A stretch of DNA of 64,000 nt from Zobellia alginiliquefaciens (GCF_029323795.1 NZ_CP119758.1:2542001-2606000); one strand, 5' to 3'; positions 51,193 through 60,688 are shown, counted from the stretch's first letter. The notes: generated by a model not told the origin, from the letters alone. Program-made: numbers and translations.

Positions 51193-51345
51193 TTGGAGCT
51201 TGGGGTCCTAATTATTAATTCTATTGAGCTATTTCAGAAAGTTTGGCTACAGGGTTTTGTCACGATTTTATTAACCTTCGTTTTAATAATTCCGTTCTAC
51301 CTTGTAGTAAATATTGGTGTAAGGTTCGCAAAGGAACCCAGTTAG
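51193..51345 (+). CDS. Possible 50-residue single-helix membrane protein
   Basis: The 444-base gap between miaB and the LVIVD gene holds a frame from TTG 51193 to TAG 51345. It reads LELGVLIINSIELFQKVWLQ and continues with a long hydrophobic helix (FVTILLTFVLIIPFYLVVNI) and a short polar end (GVRFAKEPS). Composition is that of a true small membrane protein. The start is uncertain: TTG is the only usual start in frame, and an ATG 6 bases upstream is in another frame with an early stop. The rest of the gap is AT-rich with no clear structure other than the miaB promoter. Confidence 0.35.
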   Translation: MELGVLIINSIELFQKVWLQGFVTILLTFVLIIPFYLVVNIGVRFAKEPS

Positions 51346-51452
51346 GAATAAGTTTTTAGTTCATAAACGCAACGTTATCTAGTATTTGTCATCTTATTGA
51401 TAGATAGAACGATAACAGTATCGCTTGTTTTTTAACCAAAAGAAACCAAACT

Positions 51453-52751
51453 ATGAGAAAGAGTATGCATTTGGTGTTGCTAATTGCTATAGTAACATTG
51501 GCCGCCTGTACGGATGATAAAGATGATGTTCAAGGCGAAGAGTATTTAGTTGCCACCCCGTTAACTACCAATCTTGGAGAGTTTAAAGAAGAGGCTGTAG
51601 CGGTTACCGAACCGGTTCCAATGGTTGAATCGGGTAAAATTTATGCGTACCAAGATTATATTTTCGTTAACGATTTGCATCGCGGGTTTCATGTGATCGA
51701 CAATAGTAACCCATCAAGCCCTAACCCTATTTCATTCATAAAACTTGAGGGTAATTATGATATTTCAATAAAGAGCGATCGTCTGTATGCGGATAGTTAT
51801 GGGGATCTGGTAATAATGGATATTTCAGATATCAATGCTATTAAAATGGTACAGCGCATAGAAGGGGCCATTTATCAGCAATTTTGGTGTACGGTTGGTT
51901 TTGATGTAGATTGGCCACAGGCCGATTTTTATGACTATGGAGATTTTGACGCTTCCAAAGAGGCTATTGTAGGGTGGGAGGTAAAGTCTCAGCGTATTTC
52001 GTCAGAAGAACTTCAAAGAAAATTTGGTGTTGGCGATCCTAATGTAAGTTTTGATTTAAGTAACAGTAGTGCAGAATCTGCATCACCCACGAGTGGTGAT
52101 ACGGGACAGGGTGGTTCTTTGGCCCGTTTTAAGATTGTTGAGGATTATTTGTATGCGGTTGAGTGGTCTAGTATTAGTGTTTTTGATATTTCGGATTTAG
52201 ATAATCCCAAGACTTTAGAGGATGTCTATGTAAATGGTACTATAGAAACTATATTTAATCAAGGTGATGTTTTATTTATTGGGGGAACTCAAGGTATGTA
52301 TATATATGATATCTCATCCCCCGAAAAACCAGAATATATTTCTGAGTTTGTTCACGGTACCGCCTGTGATCCCGTAGTAGTAGATGGTGATTATGCTTTT
52401 GTTACCCTTCGTGGTGAAAATTCATGTGGTAGTACGGAAAGTGGACTATATATAGTGGATGTTTCTGATTTGGTTAATCCTCAACTAGAAAAGTTTTACC
52501 CTTTGGAAGGACCGTACGGAATTGGTTTTAAGGATGATAACCTTTTTGTGTGTGATGGAGATGCAGGCTTAAAGGTGTATGACAAAACAGATGTGAACGA
52601 TTTAAAGTTGGTAAGTCATTTTAAAGATATTGTTACCTATGATGTCATTCCATTACAAGAATCATTATTAATGATAGGGGATAAAGTGCTTTACCAGTAT
52701 AAATACTTAAACAACGATATCAGGTTGTTAAGTAGTTTTAGTTTAGAGTAA
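51453..52751 (+). CDS. LVIVD-repeat beta-propeller lipoprotein
   Basis: A 432-residue lipoprotein (lipobox LAAC, then an acidic TDDKDDVQGEE stretch suited to surface export). It is built from LVIVD-type repeats: HRGFHVIDNSNPSSPNPISF, YGDLVIMDISDINAIKMV, SSISVFDISDLDNPKTL, TQGMYIYDISSPEKPEYI and SGLYIVDVSDLVNPQLEKFY, each forming a blade of a beta-propeller. Such surface propellers usually bind proteins or sugars. The partner is unknown. A terminator follows. Confidence 0.88.
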   Translation: MRKSMHLVLLIAIVTLAACTDDKDDVQGEEYLVATPLTTNLGEFKEEAVAVTEPVPMVESGKIYAYQDYIFVNDLHRGFHVIDNSNPSSPNPISFIKLEGNYDISIKSDRLYADSYGDLVIMDISDINAIKMVQRIEGAIYQQFWCTVGFDVDWPQADFYDYGDFDASKEAIVGWEVKSQRISSEELQRKFGVGDPNVSFDLSNSSAESASPTSGDTGQGGSLARFKIVEDYLYAVEWSSISVFDISDLDNPKTLEDVYVNGTIETIFNQGDVLFIGGTQGMYIYDISSPEKPEYISEFVHGTACDPVVVDGDYAFVTLRGENSCGSTESGLYIVDVSDLVNPQLEKFYPLEGPYGIGFKDDNLFVCDGDAGLKVYDKTDVNDLKLVSHFKDIVTYDVIPLQESLLMIGDKVLYQYKYLNNDIRLLSSFSLE

Positions 52752-52770
52752 ATTACTACAAAACTAATTT

Positions 52771-52801
52771 AAAACGCCCCTATTTACGGGGGCGTTTTTT
52801 T
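52771..52801 (+). terminator. Terminator of the LVIVD lipoprotein gene
   Basis: Stem AAAACGCCCC/GGGGCGTTTT with an 8-base loop and a T-run, 20 bases past the stop. Confidence 0.9.
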
Positions 52802-52844
52802 ATACCTAATATATAGGGTATGGCAGCTAATTAAAAAAATCAAT

Positions 52845-52852
52845 TACTTTTG
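52845..52852 (+). promoter_or_regulatory. Candidate -7 element of topA
   Basis: TACTTTTG, an exact TANNTTTG match, 21 bases before the topA ATG. No clear -33 element. Confidence 0.4.
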
Positions 52853-52872
52853 TTATATCAAACAAACCATGC

Positions 52873-55380
52873 ATGGCTAAGAATTTAGTAATAGTAGAGT
52901 CACCCGCGAAGGCAAAAACAATCGAAAAGTTTTTAGGCAAAGACTTTAAGGTAGAGTCCAGTTTTGGGCACATTGCGGATTTGCCTTCCAAAGAGTTGGG
53001 TGTAGATGTAGAGAATGATTTCGAGCCAAAATATATTGTCGATAAGGATAAGAAGGCACTGGTCAAAAAACTGGGAGATCTTGCTAAGAAAGCTGAAACA
53101 ATCTGGCTAGCAAGTGATGAAGACCGCGAGGGAGAGGCTATTTCTTGGCACTTGGCGGAAACTTTAGGGTTGGAAAAAAGTAAGACCAAGCGTATTGTTT
53201 TTAACTCCATTACCAAATCGGCAATTCAAAAAGCGATAGAAAATCCGCGTGAAATCAATTATAATCTTGTTAATGCACAACAAGCAAGAAGGGTTTTAGA
53301 CCGTTTAGTAGGTTACGAACTGTCACCTGTCCTATGGAAAAAAATCAAACCGGGCCTTTCGGCAGGTAGGGTGCAATCCGTTGCTGTTCGTCTTATTGTT
53401 GAGCGTGAAAGAGATATTGAAGCCTTTACCGCTGAAGCGTCTTTTAGGATATCGGCGGAGTTTAAAACGCTAGAAGGTAGTGTGTTTACAGCAAAACTGA
53501 ATAAAACGTTTCCTTCAAAAGAAGAGGCTCAGGCATTTTTGGATGAAAATATAGGAGCTGATTTTTCGGTTGGAAATCTGGATAAGAAACCTGCTAAAAA
53601 ATCACCTTCAGCACCGTTTACAACCTCTACCTTACAACAGGAAGCTTCTAGAAAGCTATATTTTTCAGTGGGTAGAACCATGCAAGTGGCGCAACGCCTA
53701 TACGAAGCGGGACTTATAACCTATATGAGAACCGATAGTGTAAATCTGTCCGGAGAGGCTATTAATGCAGCTAAAGATGCCATTATAGATAATTATGGGG
53801 AAAAGTATAGCTCCGTTCGTAACTTTAAAGGAAAGTCAAAAGGAGCGCAAGAAGCTCACGAAGCCATTAGACCTACAGATATTACTAATCAGTCGCCATC
53901 ATTGGAGCGTGATCAATCTAAATTATACGAGTTAATTTGGAAGCGTACCATTGCTTCGCAGATGAGTGATGCCCAATTGGAACGTACCAATGTTAAAATT
54001 CAGGCGAGCACACATTCACAACAGTTTACTGCCAATGGGGAGGTCATTAAATTTGATGGTTTCTTAAAGGTGTATATGGAAGGGCTTGATGAGGAAGATG
54101 TAGCCGAAGAGCAAGAAGGTATGCTTCCCGCAATGAAAGTTGGTGAAGCTTTGCACAACAATTATATAACGGCCACTGAACGTTTTTCACGGCCGCCATA
54201 CCGCTTTACGGAAGCATCCTTGGTTAAGAAACTTGAAGAGTTGGGTATTGGTAGACCATCTACGTATGCGCCAACTATTTCTACTATTCAAAATAGAGGG
54301 TACGTAGAGAAAGGAACCATAGAGGGAACGGAAAGAAACTACGTGCAATTGCTATTAGAGGCAGGCGCTGTAAAGGAAAAGCAGCTTTCTGAAATGGTGG
54401 GATCCGATAAAGGTAAGCTTGTGCCTACGGATATAGGAATGATCGTAAACGATTTCTTGGTAAGTCATTTTGCTACTATCCTTGATTATAATTTCACGGC
54501 TAGGGTTGAGGAAAATTTTGATGAAATAGCCGAAGGCGATGAAGATTGGCAAAAGGTGATGAAAGAATTCTATAAAGACTTTCATCCTAATGTGCTTGAT
54601 GTGCAAGAAAATGCCGATCGCGCAAGTGGAGAACGTATTTTAGGGGAGGATCCTAAAAGTGGGCGTCAGGTATCGGTTCGTTTAGGGCGTTTTGGTCCAA
54701 TGGTTCAAATGGGTACCGTAGATGATGAAGAGAAGCCAAAGTTTGCAAGTCTTCTGCCAGATCAGTCGTTAACTACCATTACGTATGATGAAGCGATGGA
54801 ACTTTTTAAACTCCCAAGAAAACTAGGGGTTTATGAAGGGGAAGAGGTAGAGGCTAATGTGGGTCGTTTTGGCCCATATGTACGTTTTGGCAAAAAGTTT
54901 GTTTCTCTTGAGAAAGGAGAGAGTGCCTTTGAGGTAGATTTTGATCGTGCTGTTGAGTTGATAAAAGAAAAGCAAAAGGCCGATGCTCCTATTTATCATT
55001 ATGAAGATAAAGAGGTAACTAAAGGTACCGGTAGGTTTGGACCGTTCATTAAATGGGACGGTATGTTTATCAATGTTAACAAGAAGTACGATTTTGATAA
55101 TCTTTCTGAGGCCGATCTAATAGAATTGATCGAGACTAAAAAGCAGAAGGAGATAGATAAGGTAGTCCAAAATTGGACCGAAGAAGGTATCCGAATAGAA
55201 AAAGCAAGGTGGGGCAGACATAATATTATTAAGGGTAAGATAAAGGTAGAGTTGGCCAAAACGGTAGATGCGACCAAAATATCATTAGAGGAGGCCCAAA
55301 AGCTTATTGAGCAAAAAACACCTAAGAAAAAAACGAAAGCTAAAGCAAAACCAAAAGCGAAGCCTAAAGCCAAAAAATAA
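52873..55380 (+). CDS. topA: DNA topoisomerase I
   Basis: An 835-residue type IA topoisomerase that relaxes negative supercoils. The N-terminal TOPRIM domain has LVIVESPAKAKTIEKFLG and LASDEDREGEAISWHLAE. The active-site Tyr lies in GLITYMRTDSVNLS (~290), with IGRPSTYAPTISTIQNRGYV after it. Three zinc-finger-like C-terminal repeats have lost their Cys (RLGRFGPMVQMG, NVGRFGPYVRFG, GTGRFGPFIKWD), as in other Bacteroidetes. The protein ends in a Lys/Ala/Pro tail (TKAKAKPKAKPKAKK) for DNA binding. Confidence 0.96.
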   Translation: MAKNLVIVESPAKAKTIEKFLGKDFKVESSFGHIADLPSKELGVDVENDFEPKYIVDKDKKALVKKLGDLAKKAETIWLASDEDREGEAISWHLAETLGLEKSKTKRIVFNSITKSAIQKAIENPREINYNLVNAQQARRVLDRLVGYELSPVLWKKIKPGLSAGRVQSVAVRLIVERERDIEAFTAEASFRISAEFKTLEGSVFTAKLNKTFPSKEEAQAFLDENIGADFSVGNLDKKPAKKSPSAPFTTSTLQQEASRKLYFSVGRTMQVAQRLYEAGLITYMRTDSVNLSGEAINAAKDAIIDNYGEKYSSVRNFKGKSKGAQEAHEAIRPTDITNQSPSLERDQSKLYELIWKRTIASQMSDAQLERTNVKIQASTHSQQFTANGEVIKFDGFLKVYMEGLDEEDVAEEQEGMLPAMKVGEALHNNYITATERFSRPPYRFTEASLVKKLEELGIGRPSTYAPTISTIQNRGYVEKGTIEGTERNYVQLLLEAGAVKEKQLSEMVGSDKGKLVPTDIGMIVNDFLVSHFATILDYNFTARVEENFDEIAEGDEDWQKVMKEFYKDFHPNVLDVQENADRASGERILGEDPKSGRQVSVRLGRFGPMVQMGTVDDEEKPKFASLLPDQSLTTITYDEAMELFKLPRKLGVYEGEEVEANVGRFGPYVRFGKKFVSLEKGESAFEVDFDRAVELIKEKQKADAPIYHYEDKEVTKGTGRFGPFIKWDGMFINVNKKYDFDNLSEADLIELIETKKQKEIDKVVQNWTEEGIRIEKARWGRHNIIKGKIKVELAKTVDATKISLEEAQKLIEQKTPKKKTKAKAKPKAKPKAKK

Positions 55381-55432
55381 AAGGCTTGACGTGTGCCATT
55401 TGGTTAGAGGTGAATCGTATAGAACATAGAGA

Positions 55433-55459
55433 ATAGAGACGCATATAATGCGTCTCTAT
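55433..55459. repeat. Perfect palindromic hairpin between topA and the arginase-like gene
   Basis: A 12-bp perfect inverted repeat ATAGAGACGCAT/ATGCGTCTCTAT with a 3-base loop and no T-run, 30 bases before the next ATG. GAGACGC...GCGTCTC palindromes are dispersed repeats in many bacterial genomes (recalled), so this is probably a REP-like element rather than a terminator. Confidence 0.6.
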
Positions 55460-55489
55460 GATTTAAACACAAATAATCTTTCAATATAA

Positions 55490-56647
55490 ATGGCATTTGA
55501 TTTTTTAGTTCCAGTAGAAGACAAAGTAATGGCCCACTGTGAACTATTTCCAGCCCAATCTTTGGGTAAACATACCAGAATACATAATAAAAGAGACGGT
55601 CTTCCTAACCTTGAAAATGTCTCCATAGCCCTTTTAGGGGTAAAAGAATCAAGAAACGCATTCGAAAAAAAGACTGAGAAATTAGATGTTTCGGCAATTC
55701 GGATACAGTTATATAAACTCTTATTGGGCAATTGGAATTCAAAATTGGCCGATATGGGCGATATTGAAGAAGGGGCAACTGTAGAAGACACCTATTTTGT
55801 AGTAAAGGAAACACTTTCCGCTCTTTTGGAAAAAAAGATAATTCCCGTTATTATAGGGGCAACACAAGATATTACGTATCCTGCTTACCGCTCTTTTGAC
55901 GGTATTGTAGACTTGGTAAACTTGGTGGCGGTAGACAGCCGGTTTGATTTTGGTATGGACGATGAACTTATTTCATCGCATTCATATATGAGTAAAATCA
56001 TTACCGATAAGCCAAATAACCTGTTCAACTTCTCTAATATAGGGTATCAAAGCTATTTTAATGCACAGGAGGAAATAGATTTAATGGAGCGTCTTTTCTT
56101 TGATGCGTATCGATTGGGGGAGTTGGGGTCGGATATTTCTTTGGCAGAACCTGTGCTACGCAATGCCCATATGATTAGTATGGATGCACGTGCGGTAAGG
56201 GCAAGTGAAATAGGGTTGTCAGATGATTTTTCGCCAAACGGATTTACGGGAAGAGAGATATGTGCCATAGCTAGATATTCGGGAATTAGTGACAAAGTGA
56301 GTATTTTTGGTATCTATGAAATGGAAAATACCAATCAATCTTGTCAGCTAATGGCCCAGATAATTTGGTATTTCATCGAAGGTTTCAATTTTAGAAGAAA
56401 CGAATCGCCCTTTGAGAGTGGTGAGAACTTTACAAAGTATATTGTTCCTACAGATACCGAAGAGCTTACCTTTCACAAGAGTCACCTTACGGATAGGTGG
56501 TGGGTAGAGGTTCCTTCTATACTAACGCCGCATACTAAATCAAATTCATCGGCGTTATTACCATGCACTAAAAAGGACTATTTGGAAGCATGCGACCAAA
56601 ACATTCCTGAACGGTGGTTCAAGGCCTATAAAAAAGGTTTTAATTGA
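55490..56647 (+). CDS. Arginase/formimidoylglutamase-fold protein with degenerate metal site
   Basis: A 385-residue ureohydrolase-fold protein of the type usually annotated formimidoylglutamase. The fold is seen in IIPVIIGATQDITYPAY, VNLVAVDSRFDFG, AHMISMDARAVRASE and GFTGREICAIARYSG. The Mn ligands are mostly lost, however: GGxH is GATQ, DxHxD is DSRFD (His to Arg) and SxDxD is SMDAR (second Asp to Arg). Catalysis as a normal arginase is unlikely. It lies directly before gldK (124 bases), a gene order common in gliding Bacteroidetes (recalled), so it may serve the gliding/T9SS machine. Confidence 0.85.
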   Translation: MAFDFLVPVEDKVMAHCELFPAQSLGKHTRIHNKRDGLPNLENVSIALLGVKESRNAFEKKTEKLDVSAIRIQLYKLLLGNWNSKLADMGDIEEGATVEDTYFVVKETLSALLEKKIIPVIIGATQDITYPAYRSFDGIVDLVNLVAVDSRFDFGMDDELISSHSYMSKIITDKPNNLFNFSNIGYQSYFNAQEEIDLMERLFFDAYRLGELGSDISLAEPVLRNAHMISMDARAVRASEIGLSDDFSPNGFTGREICAIARYSGISDKVSIFGIYEMENTNQSCQLMAQIIWYFIEGFNFRRNESPFESGENFTKYIVPTDTEELTFHKSHLTDRWWVEVPSILTPHTKSNSSALLPCTKKDYLEACDQNIPERWFKAYKKGFN

Positions 56648-56770
56648 GTTGAAAAAAATTATAGTATAATTGCCGTCAATACAATAATTTAAATAAATCA
56701 CAGTTTTAGAGTGTAGAATTAAATCATAGTATTTGCAGTTTATAACCAGAATCGAAATTTAACCTAAAGT

Positions 56771-58126
56771 ATGAAAAAGCTATTGTTATCATCTATAGCG
56801 TTTGTTTTTTTGCTCAGCAGTTGCGGATCAAAGACAAAGGGAGAGCTAGTCGGGGCCCAAGGAAAGAAGTGGTATCCTGAGAAACCTTATGGGATGGAGC
56901 TCATTCCAAGAGGTTCTTATATCATGGGTAAATCCGAAGAGGACCAGGCTAAAGTTCTGAACGCACCAACAAAGACCGTAACGGTCAGATCGTTCTATAT
57001 GGATGACACCGAGATTACAAATAGCGAGTATCGCCAGTTTGTAGAATGGGTACAAGATTCCATAACAAGAACGCGCTTAGCCGTATTGGCGGACGAACTT
57101 GGTTTAGGGCCAGAGGATGAGGGTATTGGTGAGTATGCATTTAAAGATGCGGACACAACTAAACTTTCAGCTTACGATAAGTACATGTTGGATAATTATG
57201 CCGGCATGGGCGAAACTGGTTTTGAAGGTCGTGCATTGAACAAGGACCAAGATCTTGTTTGGGATATTTCAGATTACCCAGATGAGTATTACACGGAGGT
57301 TATGGATTCTTTGTATATTCCTGAAGAGGAGTCATATAATGGTCAGCGTACTATTGATGTTACAAAATTAAAGTACAAGTATAGCTGGATGGATATTGAA
57401 GCTGCAGCCCGTTCTAGAACCGGAAGTAGAAAAGATTTTATCCGTCAGGAAGAACTTGAAATCTATCCTGATACAACCGTTTGGATTCGTGATTTTGAAT
57501 ATTCGTACAATGAGCCAATGCACAATGATTATTTCTGGCATGATGCTTATAGCGATTATCCAGTGGTGGGTGTTTCTTGGGCACAGGCAAGAGCATTTTG
57601 TAACTGGAGAACAAAATTCAAGAACGACGACCAGAAAAGCAAAGGCAAGCAATTTGTTAACCAATTCAGGTTGCCTACTGAAGCTGAATGGGAATATGCG
57701 GCCAGAGGTGGTATTGAAGGAGGAACTTACCCTTGGGGCGGTCCTTATGTGATAAGTGACACAGGTTGCTTTATGGCAAACTTTAAACCACAAAGAGGTG
57801 ATTATGCGGCAGATGCAGCTTTATATACTGTAGAAGCAAAATCTTATGAGCCTAATGATTTTAACCTTTACAACATGGCCGGTAACGTGTCTGAATGGAC
57901 CAACTCTAGCTATGATCCTAACTCTTACGAATTCGTTTCTACTATGAACCCTAACGGTGGCGATGGGGCAAATGCTAGAAAAGTTATCAGAGGTGGTTCT
58001 TGGAAAGATGTTGCTTATTTCCTACAAGTAAGTACAAGAGATTATGAGTACGCAGATTCTGCTCGTAGTTACATTGGCTTTAGAACCGTACAGGATTACA
58101 TGGGTGAAGAAGATTCAACACAATAA
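56771..58126 (+). CDS. gldK: Gliding motility/T9SS lipoprotein GldK
   Basis: A 451-residue outer-membrane lipoprotein (lipobox FLLSSC) with an FGE-sulfatase-like domain: MELIPRGSYIMGKSEEDQ (~44-61), FYMDDTEITNSEYRQFVEW (~75-93), DYPVVGVSWAQARAFCNW, RLPTEAEWEYAARGG, NMAGNVSEWTNSSY and IRGGSWKDVAY. GldK forms rings with GldN at the periplasmic side of the outer membrane for type IX secretion and gliding. Length is normal. The 251-base gap to gldL shows no terminator and nothing else clear. Confidence 0.97.
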   Translation: MKKLLLSSIAFVFLLSSCGSKTKGELVGAQGKKWYPEKPYGMELIPRGSYIMGKSEEDQAKVLNAPTKTVTVRSFYMDDTEITNSEYRQFVEWVQDSITRTRLAVLADELGLGPEDEGIGEYAFKDADTTKLSAYDKYMLDNYAGMGETGFEGRALNKDQDLVWDISDYPDEYYTEVMDSLYIPEEESYNGQRTIDVTKLKYKYSWMDIEAAARSRTGSRKDFIRQEELEIYPDTTVWIRDFEYSYNEPMHNDYFWHDAYSDYPVVGVSWAQARAFCNWRTKFKNDDQKSKGKQFVNQFRLPTEAEWEYAARGGIEGGTYPWGGPYVISDTGCFMANFKPQRGDYAADAALYTVEAKSYEPNDFNLYNMAGNVSEWTNSSYDPNSYEFVSTMNPNGGDGANARKVIRGGSWKDVAYFLQVSTRDYEYADSARSYIGFRTVQDYMGEEDSTQ

Positions 58127-58377
58127 AAAGTAAACCCGTAAAAGGAAAACAAAACTGGCAAAGAGTATTACCTACAGCACTTAGAACCAGTAAGTAAAAA
58201 AAGGATAAGGAAGTATTTCAAAAAATCAAGTCGGAGTACTATTTTAGTAAAAGTTTTAAATACACAAATACAAATACACCATCGGATTCTTCTAGCCATA
58301 GAGGATGATGATAAACAAATTTCAAGTTAAACCAAATCTTTATTATTAACATTAAATTTCAAATTAAACCTTAAATT

Positions 58378-59034
58378 ATGGCACAGTCAAAATCAACAAA
58401 GAAATTATTCAACATGGCCTACGGCCTTGGAGCATCTGTAGTAATTATTGGTGCATTGTTCAAGATTCTTCACTGGGAATTCGGACCTTTAACAGGTGGT
58501 CTTCTATTAGCGATAGGTCTTATTACAGAAGCACTTATTTTTGCGATCAGTGCATTTGAGCCAGTAGATGACGAGTACGATTGGTCTTTAGTATACCCAG
58601 AATTAGCTGGTGGTGCTTCAACTGGAGTTGCAAGAAGCAACGAAGCTCAGGAAATTAAAGAAGCAGAGGCTTCATTGTCTGGTAAATTAGACGATTTATT
58701 AAAAGAAGCTGGTGTAGACGCCAACTTAATGGAAAGTCTTGGTACTAGTATCCGTAATTTCGAAGGTGCAGCTAAGGGTATTGCCCCAACAGTTGACGCT
58801 ATGGAGTCTACAAGAAAGTATTCTGATGAAATGGTACAAGCTGCCGCTCAAATGGAATCTTTGAACAGTTTATACAAAGTACAGTTGGAAAGTGCTAGCA
58901 AACAAGCTTCAGTAAACGAAGAAGTAGTACAGAATGCATCAGCTCTTAAAGATCAAATGGAATCTTTGGCAACTAACCTTTCTTCATTGAACGGAGTATA
59001 CGGTGGTATGTTGACTGCAATGAATAGAAACTAA
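58378..59034 (+). CDS. gldL: Gliding motility/T9SS motor subunit GldL
   Basis: A 218-residue inner-membrane motor protein with two transmembrane helices (~14-32 and ~38-58) and a long coiled cytoplasmic tail. The charged intramembrane residues studied in Flavobacterium johnsoniae GldL (Tyr13, Lys27, His30, Glu49) correspond here to Tyr15, Lys29, His32 and Glu51 (FKILHWEFG, LITEALIF). It forms the proton-driven motor with GldM. Confidence 0.96.
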   Translation: MAQSKSTKKLFNMAYGLGASVVIIGALFKILHWEFGPLTGGLLLAIGLITEALIFAISAFEPVDDEYDWSLVYPELAGGASTGVARSNEAQEIKEAEASLSGKLDDLLKEAGVDANLMESLGTSIRNFEGAAKGIAPTVDAMESTRKYSDEMVQAAAQMESLNSLYKVQLESASKQASVNEEVVQNASALKDQMESLATNLSSLNGVYGGMLTAMNRN

Positions 59035-59088
59035 TTAGAGATTAGTTAACCCCAAATCAATTAATTAATCAAACCTAATTAGAAAAAC

Positions 59089-60648
59089 ATGGCAGGAGGA
59101 AAAGCAACACCACGTCAGAAGATGATCAATCTTATGTATTTGATCTTCATCGCTATGCTGGCGTTAAACATGAGTAAAGAAGTACTTGCGGCTTTCGGGA
59201 TTATGAACGAAAAGATGGAAGCTTCTAACGAAAAGACTACAGAAAGTAACCTAGCTTTCTTAAGTGGTCTAGAGACTAAAGCTGGAGAAGATTCCGAGAA
59301 ATACGGAAAGCTTTATAAAGATGCACAGAAAATCAAGCAAATGTCACAAGAGTATTATGACTATCTAGAAGGCCTTAAAGAAGGTATGACAGAAGGTTTA
59401 GAAGATGCTACTGACTATGCAAGAATGGACAATTCTGATTTCTTGGATCAAAAATTCTTTCAAGGAGACAATTTATCGGAAGGTGGAAAAGAGTTCATGA
59501 GTAGAATTAATGACTACCGTACACAAGTTTCGGCTATCGTACCAAAAGATTTGAAAGAATCTGTAAACGCTCGTTTCCAAACTGGTGATGAGAACGGTAA
59601 AGAAACTAAAAGAGACGGTTCTAAGCAAGATTGGATCAACTACCACTACGAAGGTTATCCTTTGGTAGCTTCATTAGCTAAGATTACGGCACTTCAAGCT
59701 GACGTAAAAGCAACGGAAGAAGACGCTCTTAAAAGAATGTTGGAAGGTGAGTTAACGAGCCAAGTATCGCTTAAGAATTTTGCAACATCATTACAGGCAA
59801 GTAAATCTGCTTTTTACTCTGGTGAGAAGTATGACGGTAAGATTATCATTAGTAAAACTGATAACTCTTCAACTCCTGTAAAAGCTGAATTAACTTTAGA
59901 TGGAAGAAAACTTTCTGAAGGTTCTGATTATAAATTAGAAGCTGGTGGTGTTAAGATGTTAATTGGAGCAGGTTCTGCTGGAGATCATACTGTAGAAGGT
60001 ACATTGTACTTTAAGCAAGATGGTGAAGAGATTCCGGTTCCTGTGAAAAACAGTTTTGCAACTATTAGCAAGCCTAATGCTGCTTTGATCGCTGCTGATA
60101 AGATGAATGTTGTTTACCGTGGCGTTGCTAACCCAATGTCTATATCTATCCCGGGTATACCTAATAACAAAGTAAATGCTTCTGCACCAGGTTTAAAATC
60201 TGTAAGTGGTAGTAAGTATATCATGAACCCTGGTACAGGTAGAACAGTTACTATTACAGCTTCTGGTAAATTGCCAGATGGTCAGACCGTATCTTCTAAA
60301 TCTGAATTCAGAATTAAAGATATTCCAAGACCTGCAGGTTCTGTAAGTAAGCAGACAGGTAGCGCTAAAATGCCAAGGTCTAACATGGAAATTGCTACTA
60401 TTGGTGCAATGTTGGAAGACTTTGATTTTGACTTGAATCTTAAAGTAAGCGGATTTAAATTCAAAGTTCCTGGTCAGCCTACTGTAAGTGTTAACGGTAA
60501 CAAATTGAACGCTAACGCTAAATCTGCCCTTAAGAGAGCTAAAAGAGGTGATGCCGTTCAGATATTTGATGTTCAAGCTTATATTACAAATAACAAGAGT
60601 TATAAATTGAAGAAAGTATCTCCGGTTGTAGTGGAGATTACAAACTAA
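59089..60648 (+). CDS. gldM: Gliding motility/T9SS motor subunit GldM
   Basis: A 519-residue protein with a short cytoplasmic start (MAGGKATPRQKM, with conserved Arg9), one transmembrane helix (~13-33) and four periplasmic domains reaching across to GldK/GldN. The fit in length and order is normal. It is the rotor partner of GldL and spans the periplasm. 54 bases after gldL. Confidence 0.96.
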   Translation: MAGGKATPRQKMINLMYLIFIAMLALNMSKEVLAAFGIMNEKMEASNEKTTESNLAFLSGLETKAGEDSEKYGKLYKDAQKIKQMSQEYYDYLEGLKEGMTEGLEDATDYARMDNSDFLDQKFFQGDNLSEGGKEFMSRINDYRTQVSAIVPKDLKESVNARFQTGDENGKETKRDGSKQDWINYHYEGYPLVASLAKITALQADVKATEEDALKRMLEGELTSQVSLKNFATSLQASKSAFYSGEKYDGKIIISKTDNSSTPVKAELTLDGRKLSEGSDYKLEAGGVKMLIGAGSAGDHTVEGTLYFKQDGEEIPVPVKNSFATISKPNAALIAADKMNVVYRGVANPMSISIPGIPNNKVNASAPGLKSVSGSKYIMNPGTGRTVTITASGKLPDGQTVSSKSEFRIKDIPRPAGSVSKQTGSAKMPRSNMEIATIGAMLEDFDFDLNLKVSGFKFKVPGQPTVSVNGNKLNANAKSALKRAKRGDAVQIFDVQAYITNNKSYKLKKVSPVVVEITN

Positions 60649-60662
60649 TAACAACTAGTAAA

Positions 60663-60688
60663 ACCGAGCGGTCTTTTGATCGCTCGGT
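60663..60688 (+). other. Strong hairpin between gldM and gldN
   Basis: An 11-bp stem ACCGAGCGGTC/GATCGCTCGGT (one G-T wobble) with a TTTT loop, 14 bases past the gldM stop. No T-run follows, so it is not a full terminator; it could be a partial terminator or an mRNA-stabilising structure that sets the gldN level. Confidence 0.7.

Noticed and set aside
53999-54300. Possible zinc fingers in the TopA C-terminal region
   Set aside because: The repeats RLGRFGPM, NVGRFGPY and GTGRFGPF align with topoisomerase zinc-ribbon positions but contain no Cys, so no zinc site can be claimed.
58127-58377. Hidden gene or terminator between gldK and gldL
   Set aside because: The 251-base gap has no frame of convincing composition and no stem with a T-run; probably untranslated leader of gldL.
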